A stretch of 64,000 bases of DNA from Psoroptes ovis (taxonomy: Eukaryota > Arthropoda > Arachnida > Sarcoptiformes > Psoroptidae): assembly GCA_002943765.1 (NCBI GenBank), contig PQWQ01000002.1, positions 2,914,001-2,978,000 on the forward strand, given 5' to 3'. Under the pieces are notes generated by a model, which was not told where the DNA came from, did not search any database, and saw nothing but the letters and a program-made list of their open reading frames with translations. Both the position numbers and the translations under genes were made by a program. Shown one piece after another: positions 47,575 through 61,350 of this stretch. The number at the start of each line of letters is the position of its first letter. Position 1 is the stretch's first letter.

Positions 47575-49610
47575 TTGCAACATCTTCAATCACAAACACA
47601 CCAACAAACACAGATTTATTTTGTGTTTATTTGATTGTTCTCGCTGCTTTTGAAATCCGGTAGCTTTAAATTATTATTATTCAACTGTATGCATTATTTA
47701 TAAATATGGAAAAACATAATAATCATTTCTTAGAGAGAATATTTAGAATTATGTATCAACAATAATAATGATGATAAGCAATAATATTCAAGAATATTGA
47801 AAGATGAGAGGAGAATAAAGAAAATTTGCCGTCAATTTGCGATTTATGCCAATTGCTTCCAATTTTCTCGAATTATAATAATAATAATAATAATAATATT
47901 GATATTATTACCTTGATGTTTCATATTTTTCCCATAATTCTTTACAATTCTTCGATACACACTACTTCTCATCCTTCATTATTATCCATATATTGGCCAT
48001 AATGGCCATTATTATCGATGGTACACACAACACATTCATTTGTTTATGGAAAAATAAAATAATAATCATGGAAGATAACCGAAATAAGATGATTTCTGTC
48101 TTGAATAACCGACCGACCGGCATGTACCAAAATACTTTATTTTGAAACAATTTAATAAATTTGTTCCAAAGAAAAAAATTTGAATCTGATTTTTTTCTTG
48201 TTTTTATGAAATTGAATTCTTGTGCTCAGATAAATAAATAAATAATGGTAAATTCTACATTTTGATTATCATATGTGGCGGTAACATAAATGTGTCCATT
48301 ATGTTTCGAAACAATCATCATTATCATTATTACTACTAGTCTTATCATGTAAAACATGAAGACCCAAAAAAACAATAATAGAAACTAAATTATAAATTCA
48401 ACTAACTGAATTAACTATTCGGTTATTCAACGATGATAGACAAGTGTCTTGATTGACTGTAACTGTATTTTTGCATGTATCAAATGTGAGAAACTTTTCT
48501 GGGTCCTTAATGTTTAATTTAATGGATTAAATCTTCAATTTTTTTGCTTGAAATTTGAAAATTTTCAACCGATTTTGCAGCATTTTCATTTACTTGTGAT
48601 TCAGTATTTTGATTGTTCTGTTGCATTATTCGTTTCCATTTATTTATAACCAATTTTACCTCGAAAAAACAAAAAATTCATCCTGAGGCAGGTGAAAGAC
48701 CCATGACTTGGTGATGATGATGATGATGATGGTCAACCAAAAGCAAAGAAAAAAATATGGTTTCTCCAGAGGTCATCGTTTTTGAAATTTTGACCCTAAA
48801 ACTTATCTTTGAAAAACTGGTTTATTATCATCAGTATTATTATTATTATTTCAACTTTAATTCTTTCATTTGAACTGATAAATAATAGTTTCTTTTATGC
48901 TTTTGGTTGCCTTTGATTGTCTTCATTAACCGGGGCCATTTATTGTTTTTCTGGTTTGTTTGTTTCTAAATTCAATTTTTGACCAGTCCAAATCATCATC
49001 ATCAATTGCGCGATTCAAGCGCTATTTAAATGGTCAATGATGATGATGGTGATTAGGATGAAGGTTCATCCTATCTATTTTCGTTGTATAAATAAATTAA
49101 TAATTTGAATCATTTTTGTGTCTTGATTTCTTGATTCACTCGATTCGTTTTATTTTTTCTTCAAATATTTACATTTTCATGAAATGAAATTCCAAAAAAA
49201 AAAAAAAAATAAAAAAATCTGGTCCTTGATTGCGTGTTTTTCTTTTAATATATAATATAATAATATATAATATTTATTTTACCCAAAACAACAATAGTCT
49301 GTTGAACAACACATTATATGATGCATATCGCCTCTTTTATATCATGATTATATATGTGATGGTAAATAAATAAAATTTTAAAAAAGGAATGATTAGCCTT
49401 CAGGGTCCTATGTCCTATGTTGTTATATTCATTGAATCATCAATTCATCCATCCATCCATGTATTCAATTTTTTTGACATTAATTCTTTGATCAGGTCAA
49501 ATTTTATTATATCTTTTGAGTGAATATCTGTCTTGTGCGTACCTGTTTTTTATAATTTAGTTTTTGACTGGTTGCTTGGTCGGTTGGTTGGTATTGCTTG
49601 GCTGGCTATT

Positions 49611-49642
49611 CACTGACTGACTGACTGGTTATTCAGTCAGTG
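49611..49642. repeat. Hairpin CACTGACTGA ... TCAGTCAGTG
   Basis: A 10-bp perfect stem (49611-49620 with 49633-49642) with a 12-base loop, embedded in ACTG/TTGG-type simple repeat. Confidence 0.6.
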
Positions 49643-51779
49643 TCAGTTGATTGTTGTTGTTGTTGTTGACTGACCTAAACTTATACATGGATGAACCCTA
49701 CGAAGAACCTTGGCCGAATGAAAAAAAAGACCAACAACTGTCTGATACTATTATTGTGTACAAGTGTTATATATCGAGGTTGGTCATCATCATCTTTTTC
49801 TAAGTTATCGGTCATTAATTGAAAAATTGTGGAACAATTTCAAATAAGTCGATGAACAGGTTCATCACCATCATCATCATCATCATTGCAGGTCATCATC
49901 AATTTATTTATTATCAATAATGTTGATTTGATATATTATATATATGTGTGTGTGTGTGCGAGCAGGTACCATGCCTTGGTACCCTCTTTGGCCATCTCTC
50001 TCTGCCTATCTTTTTTTCTGGTCAACATTTCAAATGTCTCAAATAGCATATACATTAGATGATTGAATTTTTTTTCAATAAAAATAGCAACAAGATATAC
50101 CGAATAGATTTAGAATAGAATGATTGGAATGTGGTCCCCAACAAAAACAAAACACATACACACCTGATGATGTTGATGATGATGAATATTTTCTGAAACC
50201 TGTCACTTGAGCAAGTTCAGGTCAAGAGGATATTTTTTTTTTGAATTTGAAATTAGCCAGAAAAAATAATAATTTGACTTTTGTAATACCTTTTTTGTCC
50301 TTTCATTCATTTATTTATTGTATTTATCGATTACAATCAAAGAAAAATAATTTAAACCCAGAAAAATTCCATTGATTCAAACACACAAATATTGATGATG
50401 ATGATGATTTCTGATGACCTCTGAACATTAATGATTAATTTTTATATTTCAGTCAAACATTTTCGTTTGTTTCACCTGATTTGAATCCAGAGTAAAATTC
50501 AAAATTTATCGATATTTATTGCTCGAATGAATGAATTGATGAAAAAAATTCATTTAAAACATGAAATGTCATTCATTACTTGTACTGTTTTCGCTGTTTG
50601 TTATTTATCCAATCATTCATTCAATCATAATGACCATAATAATAATTCTTTGGGCTATGAATTGATGTATTTCGGAGTAAAATACAGACACACTAGTCAA
50701 TTGTGACCTATTATTTTTCCATGTTTTGTTTTCTGAATAATTTTGTTTCAAGCCTAAGACCTATTATAAGAGATATTGATGATTGACCTGTGCTGCAAGA
50801 CACAAGTAAATAATAGGCAATCAATTTTGAATTGAAATAAAACAAACAGATATATTCAAATATATTTTAATAGAATTTGTTATTATATTTTTTGGATGTC
50901 AAAATTTTAATAATAATATTAATCTGTTTATTTATTTATTTCTTTATGGATTTATTCGAAATTTTTCTTCACATTTATTCATTTATATTTGACATTATCA
51001 TCGTGATAATGTGATAGACATTGTGATGGCAAATATAGATCGACCATCAAATAGCCAAATTTAATATTATTATTATTTATGATTAATCATCAAAAAAATA
51101 CAATAAAAAAAATTTCCATCATTATCTGCCCTATATGATGTATTATTATTAACCGTTATGCATGTTTTAAACTCAAACAAATTGATATGAATAAGAAATA
51201 AAATATGGAAAAGTATCCATTTTATGCCTAAAGGCGTTCAATTAATTGTCATATATTTATAAAATAGTATTTATTCATTTATTTTCAAATATGGAATATT
51301 TTACTTGTCAAAAATTGTTGAAAATTTCACATATTTTGATCTTGTTATCATTGTTATTATTATTGTTATTTGATGAATTTTCTCCATTTTACAGTTCGAA
51401 TTTATAATGATTTAAAAATTTGACCAATAATAATAATGATAATACGATTTATATACTAGAGTCTAGTAACTAGACAATATATAAAGGTATTACGTTTGAT
51501 CAAATATAATGATTGATCTCATTTTTTTCCAATTTCTAATGAATTTCAGTGTAATATTTCCTATATAAAATCAATGAATACATTGGCTAATTATATTCAC
51601 ATATCCAAATAGCAATTGAATATGCATTTGATGCATTTTAAACAATTAAAATTCCATTAAGAATTCCATCAAGAATAGGACTTGATTTTCAGCAGCATTT
51701 CAAATTTGAATGCAATTCTCTCTGTTTAGAATCAAAAATTGTTTATTTGAATTTTGAATATATTGAATATTTGTTTATC

Positions 51780-51801
51780 AAAAAAAAAAAAAAAAAAAAA
51801 A
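51780..51801. repeat. Poly(A) tract, about 22 bases
   Basis: An uninterrupted A run. The sequence on its left is ordinary AT-rich DNA, so I do not call a retroposon. Confidence 0.85.
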
Positions 51802-54800
51802 CTTGAAAATAAAAGAATTCAATGCAAACTCATACACAAACAATCATGAATATAATATACAAAATTAACATTAAAATGATCTATGATAATGATGATCATT
51901 ATTACTATGACTATTATTATTATTATTATTCTGATAAAATATATCATCAATAGCCATGTGTATGTCCATATATCGATCGTATTTGTATTTGAATTCGTAT
52001 ATAAATACAATTAAATATATTCAATTTATTCAATTTCCAATCATTAAAAATGAAAGAAAAAAGATTTCTTAATGGTTTTTCCATTATTATTGTCAGAGTT
52101 TATTTCATTTTATTTTTAATTTCCATTTAGTTTATGCGTAATTTTTTTAATTTTTTTTTGTTGCCTTCAATCTGCCATTGTTGCTTAAAATTGATAATAA
52201 TACTAATAATAACCTTTATATTTGTTTTATAAATTCAACAACCATATAACACAGCTACAGAACAACATCAAAAAATCAACAATAAACATACACACACTGA
52301 ACACACAGCTAAAATGAACTGATAGATAATTTTCGATAGTATTTCAATAATGATTATTATTATTATTATCATCAACAACAACATTGATGAAACTCAATAT
52401 AAATAGCAATATTCATTATTATTATTATTATTCTGATTATTCTCATTATTATTATTATTATCGTTATCGTTATTATATGAAATTGACCATTTGTGATTTA
52501 AGTATTTTATTCATTTCATTTCATTTTCATTTTCAATTCAAATTCAGTTACATAGTAATAATAATAATGATAATGTTTGCTGTTTGAAAAAAAAAATTCT
52601 GAAGAATCCAATAAAAAATCAAGTATTCTTTCCTTAGTATGGATGAGAGAAATGCGTTACGAATTTACTTATTCCTCGAAAAAAATACATTACAATGTTC
52701 ATTATAAATAATCAGAATATAAAGAATATTCATTTTCAAGCTAAGAAGTAAAAAAAAAGAAAATTATTTCACCTAAATGAATAATTTCAATTGATAAACA
52801 AAGCTTGAAATGAAATAAAATAGAATAAATGTTATGTAATTATTATCATAATGTTTCATTATTATTATTATTATTTTTAATTTAGTTTAGCTTAGTTTTC
52901 TCTAATATGATTCAACAATAACTCAATCAAATAACAAAACTATCATCATCATCATCAATGCCAAAGATAACGCCATTCTTAATTTCAAAATTTCCAAAAT
53001 TTCTCCTTAATTCATAATGTTTCACTGATGATGATTACCGTCATTATTTCATGATACAGCTATTTACGTAATCTTAATTTCAATCATTATTTATTAATTG
53101 TAAATAATCATCATTAATATCCATATCGTAAAGTTTGCACAAATCATATGAAATTGAAAATAAATTATAATCAAGAAAAAAAGTAAAATCAACGATTTTC
53201 AATTGTTTTATTTTCTTTGCGGACACACATTTGAGCTCTATCTTGAGGTTGATTTCAATTTTGAAGTATCAAAATTCTCAATTTTTCTATGGCTACGACT
53301 AGAATCAAATTTGAAAAACGGTGAAAAAATCGAATCAATTTATCAATTCATTCAAATACAATAATACAAATATCACATTGCCGCATAAATTGATTGATTG
53401 ACTCATTTTATTCTATTTATTTATTCACTCATTTCATCGATTCCATATTTTTTTCTCTCAATTTTTTGGCATAACCATATTATTTCATTTTCTTTTCATG
53501 TTTGTTGAGTTGTTTGTTTGTTTTTTGATGATCGACAAACAAACAAGCAAACAGCTCGCCATTACATACACAGAGCTGAAACGATACCAAGAATAAATTC
53601 AAATGATTCAAATATTACACTACTCCAAATGTGTGTGCAAACACATATACAAAAATATGCACAATTCGTATGTATTCAAGAATAATTGAATTTAAAAAAT
53701 GAAAATCACATGGAATTTCATTTTGTGAAATTGTAGAATTGTGTGTTTGTGTAATATCATTGGATTCTGTGGAATTTTTATATGATTTTCATCATTTTCC
53801 ACAAATATACATTATACTTTGAAATGAAATAATTGAAATCAAAGATTGTGAAAAAAAGTATATCACAAATGATTTATTTATTTATTCCATTCATTTTTTG
53901 AATAGTTTTGACAAATAAATTCCATTTAAACATCCTTTTTCCTATGTTGCTTGGTTGGTACAAGAATGTTTCATTTCATTTCTCATTTTCATCGAGTTGT
54001 AAACAACAATAATAACCAGAGAGAGATGTGTGATATTCATATTCATTCATTCATTCATGATGGTCAAAAAAATGAAAATAATGAAAAAATTGAAATTGAA
54101 ATTCCGTACAACCATAGGAAAATGTATGAATGAATTTCAATAGTTGAATTTCAATTTCAATGGAATATTTGTATGTTAGTTTGTTGCATTTCTATACATA
54201 CGATTTCTGAACAAATATAACAACATTTTTTCCATCTTTTCTTCGGCAAAAAACTGAAAAAATTTATGAAATAATTTTGTGAATTATGAAATTATTATTT
54301 TTGAATTATTCATTGTTTGGTCAAATACTCGCACTTCCACACACAAACACACTCACGAATCGTTATGTGTGGCAAATATTCATGTTTACTTTGGTTTTTT
54401 TCCATTTTGGTCGGATATTTCGAAACATTTCTCCTTCGTTGGAATTCGAAAATTTTTAAAGAATTTCAAACGAAATTCACAATTCAAAGCAAACAAAATG
54501 GTGGAAAAATTCTTTGAAAATTTTTGAATTTGTTATTGTCGCGGTTGCTGGTGTTGGTGTTGCTGCTAGTGTTTTTGTTGGTTTTGGCTATCTTTGAATC
54601 ATTTACAATGTTTTTTCGTCTCAAAATATTCCATTCGAATTGAGAATAATTAAAGAATTCAATTTGATTCAAATTTAATTCAGATTTTTAAACTTTGAAA
54701 GTTCTATGAATATTCAACTGATTCATGATGCTTATATAACTTTGAATCAAATCATAGTTTCTGCCATATTTTTCTCCATTTTGCCAACCCATTTTTATTG

Positions 54801-55371
54801 CTTTAATTTGTTTCAGTTCATTACACATATATGAATCTAGATATTTTTCCTATTGTGTACTCAGAGCAAATACAATAAAATCTATTGAATAGATGCACAA
54901 CGACGACGGCAGCATACACAACCCATTGATAACATAATGTTTTTGTGTTGCATCCAATAAAAACAGAGAAAATACTGGTTTCTCGTTTCTTTTCACTCCA
55001 TTCATTCATTTAACTCTTCTGTATTTGTCTCTGTAGCCATAAAATGATTGTAAATAAATGGATGCATAGTCAATGAAATTTATCTGGAAAAATTGTTAAT
55101 AATCTCCTCCTTCATCCTTTTATTCATTCATTCATTCAAATAAAATGTAATTCAAATGAGAATTGCTGTGCATCCTTCACATACAACAATATGTTGTGTG
55201 TATGTGTGTGATATAGGCAAATGTAATATGTATAACTCTTTCATTCATTCATTTCATTTGATTTTTTGGTTGATGTTTAAACTACTTTTGTGTGGTTCAT
55301 TGTATCATGCCTCATATTACATTGAATGTATGTGATAATGTACACAACCGAGAAGGTGTTAACCCACTACT

Positions 55372-55408
55372 TGTCAGTATATCTGTATTAAGCAATAATA
55401 CACTGACA
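55372..55408. repeat. Imperfect hairpin in slightly GC-richer DNA
   Basis: TGTCAGT (55372-55378) pairs with ACTGACA (55402-55408) and GTATTA (55385-55390) with TAATAC (55396-55401), with a six-base bulge on the left arm and a five-base loop. Confidence 0.45.
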
Positions 55409-56037
55409 TCTGACTGACACTGGAATCTTTAAATTTTCCTTAAATTTTCAAATAAAATCAATTTCCGTTGATCAAATAAATTGAATAATCACGAATTTCG
55501 ATCAAATTTCATGATTAGCATTTGTGTTTTGCTTTGTTTCCCTTGGTTCATTTTGGTTATATTTTGTTTATTCAATCTTTTATTGGTTTGATTTGATTTT
55601 GATAAATGTATCACCTGCGATCCACCAAAATAATAATTAGAGCATTGAAACAAAACAAAAATAAACTAACTTTGCTTGAGATGGACCCTATGATGAAATA
55701 TTCAACAAATGCACATATGATATTATAAATCTTTCACGAACCTTATATTATAAGTCTATAAGCCTGTTCGCACACAAGCATGCATAACCTCTTGATTTTT
55801 TTTGCTTTCTTTGAAACTAAAATCAAATTTTAAACCGTCTAGAATTTAAGGAAAGGAAGAAGATTACAATTAAAATTAGATTCGTGAACCATACATTAAT
55901 AATGATGGTTGTGTCAGAGAGTCAGGGAGAGAAAAGGGGCTAAACTAGGGGTTATACAACAATGATTTCTCATGATTTTTCTGGCTGTTTGTTACCATGG
56001 GTTGTTTATTATACATTATTCGTTTAATCATAGCTAA

Positions 56038-56051
56038 ACCTTTCGAAAGGT
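56038..56051. repeat. 14-bp perfect palindrome
   Basis: ACCTTTCGAAAGGT is self-complementary over 14 bases. TGGGTTGTT (55998-56006) and AACAACCCA (56197-56205) flank it as a wider 9-bp inverted pair. Confidence 0.5.
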
Positions 56052-58832
56052 AGTTCAGTTTTTTAGATCATTAAAAATTTGGGGCCCAACTATATCTTAC
56101 CCAAACGTTACCTCTTAGACCTCTTAGAGAAATGAGTAAAATTTGAGAGGCCTAAATTCTGGTCAATGTACCAGCAAAACTGTGCATCGACGAATGAACA
56201 ACCCATAATAATCATTTCAAACATCATAAGACGATATTAATCGTTATCACAATTAATGTGTTTGATTAAAGAAGGGAAAAAACAAAATTTCGATCAAACA
56301 AGTGGTGATCAAACCAAGATCTGTCTGCCCGATGATCATATCAATAATTTCTTTGATATCATTTCGATAATTTCTTGTCTTCAATTCGCTTTTCGCTAAA
56401 TCATAATCAAAATCCATTCACATGTCCAACATTGTTTGGGTGTATCCTTTTTTTCGTTAAAATAATTTATCTTTGATTGGGATAATGACTTGAAATTTTT
56501 TTCTATTTTTTAATTCCCTTCACACACATTTCGTAACGCATAATTTGACTTTAGGTCAAAGTCTGGACAATGTTCTAGACATTGTTACATTTTTTTCTCT
56601 TTTCTTTTAGTTTTTTTTTGGACAAGTTAAATTTTCAAAAATATTGAATTGATTTCAATAGAAATCAGTGGAAAAAGCAAAGATAAACCTTAAAAGACCT
56701 TACCAGACCTTATAAGATGGATGATTTTTCATTTTTTTCAGTTCGTTTCTGACCAAAGAAACCTTGCTTGACACCAGCAACGTTTTTTTTCACTTCATCC
56801 ACAAAAAAAAGAGAAAAAGGACAAGAGGTCAAATTTTTAATTCTTCAAAAATAGACAAAATGCAATTTTTAGGCTAAATGAAAAAAAAAATTATATTTTA
56901 TTGATTGAGTGAATGTAAAATGAAAAATACTGAGTGTGTATGGTGGAATATAACCTCCTAAGCCACTCTAAGATCTTTTTTTCCTTTGAATATCTGAAAT
57001 CAAAAGATTTTTTTCCATTCAGAGATACACAAGTGGTGGTCATTTTGAACCAAATTTTTTCTCTCTTGAATCACGCAAATTCAAACGTACTATTCACTGT
57101 GTGATCATGCTCTACACGCATTTATGAAATAAAAAATAAATTTTTGACCAACAAACAAAAAACAAAAATTCATATCAAAGCAGCAGCACCACACTGCATA
57201 TTCACAAATGTCCAGTCATTTGTTAGACATCGTTGAAAGAGCATTTGAAGAAAAATTTGATTTGAAGAAGAAAAAATCTTTGAAAATAACAAAAAAAATT
57301 GAACCAAGTCTGAATTAAAATTTGAATTTGAGTCTTTTCGATTAAGAAAAATTTTGATTTGATCAAGTAAATCAAAAACAATTCATCATTTTTCATTTGT
57401 TTTGACTTTGAATTTTTATTTTAAAATTTAATCTAAAATTGATCTGAAATTATTTGAACAATCATCATCATCATTTTTAATGTATCATCAAAAACATTAA
57501 ATTTTGTGTATTTTTCAAGCAAGTGTCATTTGAAATTTCTGTAAAAATTTTCTGAAAATCCCATTTTCTCGTCTATGAAAAGTAAGTTGATCAAGTTTTT
57601 CATTTCATTTTCATTAAATTTTGTTTTCAATATTTTTCGGTTAAAGCACGAATCAATATTTATTGATTTAAATTCACTGAATATAAACATATACAAAATT
57701 GAAATTTCAATTTTCATAATTTTACTTTGTGTCCTATTTTATTCGTTCAATTATTTGTGTCATTCATTTTTATGTACTTATTTCAATCAATCGAATGAAT
57801 TGAATGAATCGATTGATTGATCCATTGATTGATTGATTGGTTTTTTTTAAATATGAAATACTTTTCTGGTCATTTTCCATTATTTTGAGTATTTGCACTA
57901 TTCATTCATTTACTTTGTCAAAATATTAATTTTCACATTAATTGTCAATTTGTTTTTTGTTTTCTTTCATTATTTTGGTTTGTCAAGAAATTTTTTTCTG
58001 CTTCCAAATGAAAAAATAATTAAGCCATTAATTATTTATTAATTAATTAATTAATCAATTTTTAATCAATAAAACACTTATGGTTTTGTATTTCTGCACA
58101 TACAAGCGTTTCATTTCAAGTATTTTATTGAATTGTTTTACTTTTTCATAGAAATTTCACCAGAAAAATGTTATTCGTAATATTTCAATTGACTTAATTT
58201 TTTACAAAAATTATTTCACCTGAAAATATGGAAATTTCCTTGGAAATTGATCTCAAATTCCATGTTACCTGAATACATTTGTTTATATATTCCAATTAAT
58301 TCAATCGCACATCGCTTATCTTTAAAAATTTTGATAAGAAATTAAATACGATTGAGCAAATTCAATTTACTGGTTTTACAGAAAAATAAAAATTTCAACA
58401 AAAGAAAAAATGAATAAATTCATTTCGCACGTATGTCACGTGTCAAAATGTATTCATAGAAAAAATATTTACTGATATTTATTTCGATGCTTATTATTCA
58501 AGTTATATTTCCCAAAAATTCAATGAAATTTGCATCGTCAATTTGAGCGAGGGATTTTTTTATCAGACATAAATTTCGTATAAAAAATATATTTCTCTGC
58601 GTATTTCCAATACAAATATTCAATCTGAAATTTTGAATGAAAGTAAAATGAATGAATGAAAAAATCCACGCTTCACCACCAAAAAAAAAAAAAAAAAATT
58701 TCTTTGCTCCGTAAAAAAGTAAAATCTGATGCTTTAAACGGATGGAAATTTTTTTCAAAAATTTGACATCATTGTTGGGTACAGAGGAGTAGCAGTTCAT
58801 TGGACCTTCAATACGAGCGCGTGTCCGTTTAC

Positions 58833-58848
58833 AAAAAAAAAAAAAAAA
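58833..58848. repeat. Poly(A) tract after a GC-rich segment
   Basis: Sixteen As follow directly after a GC-rich 20-odd bases (tacgagcgcgtgtccgttta). The layout resembles the 3' end of a retroposed RNA, but no target duplication is clear. Confidence 0.4.
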
Positions 58849-61246
58849 TTGAATCCAATGTCCAATATGTATGTATGATGATGATGATGATTTTTGAAAA
58901 AGTGAAAAATGTTATATATTGTTGTTGTTACCCCCCCCCCTTAAAAATGAATTCGTAAAAAGCCTTTAAGCAATGAAAATATCGTGAAAACTTAATCATT
59001 CTCCAGCCATTACATCGCATATGCATCGTAATATATGGAAAATGAATAACAATATATTTTGTTTTTAACAATTGGGTGACAAGAAATAAAGTTTATCAGA
59101 GAAATTAATACAAATAACGTGCCAAATGCATTTGAACGGGAGAAAAAAATCTCCGTACACACATGCACATATTTCAATGTACGTATATCCCCCTACGTGT
59201 AGCATCCATACATCATCCAATGTATCATTACTTGATATATCATCCATATTCAATTCATTTTCATATATAATGTCCAGAGCATGTATATTCAAATGATTTG
59301 AATTCAAAAATTTCGAAATTTTTCTCTTTCATTTTTTTGGATCTTTCAATGTTAAAATTGATGTTTCTTTTTGAATGTTGGATTTATTATTATTATTTAT
59401 TGTCATTTAGAATAAATTTGAATGAATCCAATCCAATTGAATTGAATTTGTGAATATATGTGAATGGATGTTACAAACAACGGTCCATTTTCCAAACATT
59501 TCCATCATTTTTCTTCAATTTCAAATGCAATATATTTTATTTCATATTCATTCATTCATTTTCAGTCGAAAAAAAATCCAAAAAATACGTTTCAAATAAT
59601 TCAAAAATATTCGCTCAGACTCTCGCTCTCTCTCTCGCTCTGTCTCTAGTGATTGTGAATATTTGAATCTATGTATCCACAACCACCACCATCCACCATC
59701 ATCATCGTCGTCGTGATCATGATGATGATGTATAGAGACCCATCGGTCATCATCATCGGTCGCTGCTGCTGATGTTTTTTACGATGAATGAATGGTTATG
59801 ATGTACAATACGAATGAACGAATGATGTCCATTATATATGCGTGTGTGTGTATATGATTTGAATAAAATCAGAATTTTTTTTTTCATAAACATTTTTACA
59901 TTGTTTCTCATTGAAAACAATGGATGCATTTATTTTTTGGATTTTTTTTGAAATTTTAAATTTTCCAGCAGTTTTTCGCATCTCGCCATAGACTTATTGT
60001 ATTTCGATTATTGCTGCTGACTGATTTTCAATATTTTTTTTTTTTGATCCAAAAAATTTTGTCTGACATTTTTTTGATGTGAACAAAACGTATAAAAAAA
60101 TTAGGTTTCAAAAAGGAACCAAAATTGAACGTATATGGAACAACTAAGTGCAACACATGCAATACATATTTGATGTTCCATATATAATGATTTTTTTGAA
60201 TTTTGAATTTTGAACAAAAAAATTAGGTCTCGGTCGCTTTTTTTCATTTTTTGATCAATTATCGTTTGGTGTCATTATTGTTATTGAAACAGAAATTTAG
60301 ACAGCCAGAGAGCTAATTTGAATTAGAATTTTTCCCTGAAATTTTTTCTAAATTTTTCTGAAATTTTCTGTAAAGAATTTGTTGTAAAAATCATTTTAAA
60401 ATATTATTTAAAATAGAACTGATAATTCTTGAATTCTTGGAAGAAGTTCTTGAATATTTCCCCATAAAATATCAGATTTAATCAATCAAATATCAATTTT
60501 CATTACTTTTAATTAAATATTTCCATTTAAATATATGTCTTTCTGGCAAATATTCCTAACTAATCATCAATAAAGAATGAGAAAAACGATTGACAATTCA
60601 AGGAATTTCACTTTTGATTTTGTATATTCGTTTATTCATTCTTACATTCATCGTATTCATCAGAATCATCAAATTCAAAAAGAAAAATGAGAATATCCAC
60701 CGTACCCGTAGATGTTTTGTTTACGGTCCAACAACAGCAACTACCATAATAATAATTACTCTAAGAATCGGGCCATGCAAACAGGGGACACTGTAGGGGC
60801 AGAGAGAAAATGGACATTTTCAATATTTTTTTCATGCAATTCAATATGAATAGCAACAACAAAATGTACAATTGACAAACTTCACCATACAAACATATTG
60901 AGTACTTGCATCCATACATTGATTTGAATTTTTTTTTATTTCGAAAGATGTTTAAATTTGAATAATAATAATTTTGTTTCCCTTATTTTCTATTTTTATC
61001 TTGAATTCAATTGTTGTGATTTCTGTTTTTTCATTTCGTATTGCTGTAGTTTTGTATTCTCGTATTTTGCATTTCGCTGTATTTTTTTGGTTCATTTTCA
61101 TCATCAATACACACACATAAATACAAATACAACCAAACAGCAAACTTACAAAGCAACGGATTCGTCCATTGGACTCAATACTTTCGTTCATTTGTTTGCT
61201 TGTTTGTTTGTTTGATATTTTTCCATATTATTCTTTGAATTTTTTT

Positions 61247-61350
61247 GATTCTCTGATTCTCGGAATTTTTCGATTCTCTGGTTCTCTGAATTCGTTGATT
61301 CTCTGGTTCTCTGATTCTTGAATTCTTGAATCATTCTTTGATTCTCTCAG
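61247..61350. repeat. 25-bp minisatellite (gattctctggttctctgaatt type)
   Basis: GATTCTCTG starts at 61247, 61272 and 61297, exactly 25 bases apart. A degenerate fourth copy runs to 61350. The minus-strand open frame across it is a by-product of the repeat. Confidence 0.7.

Larger units (their letters stand above)
43354..55371. other. Long AT-rich non-coding stretch
   Basis: No recognised gene in about 12 kb. It includes CTG (44636-44655) and TCA (46921-46956) microsatellites, TG-type runs near 47117-47142 and 49945-49958, a 20-bp perfect palindrome at 47555-47574, a TTGG-type repeat with a hairpin at 49570-49642, and a 22-base A tract at 51780-51801. The open frames are short and follow ATT, ATC or poly-T composition. 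Confidence 0.5.
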
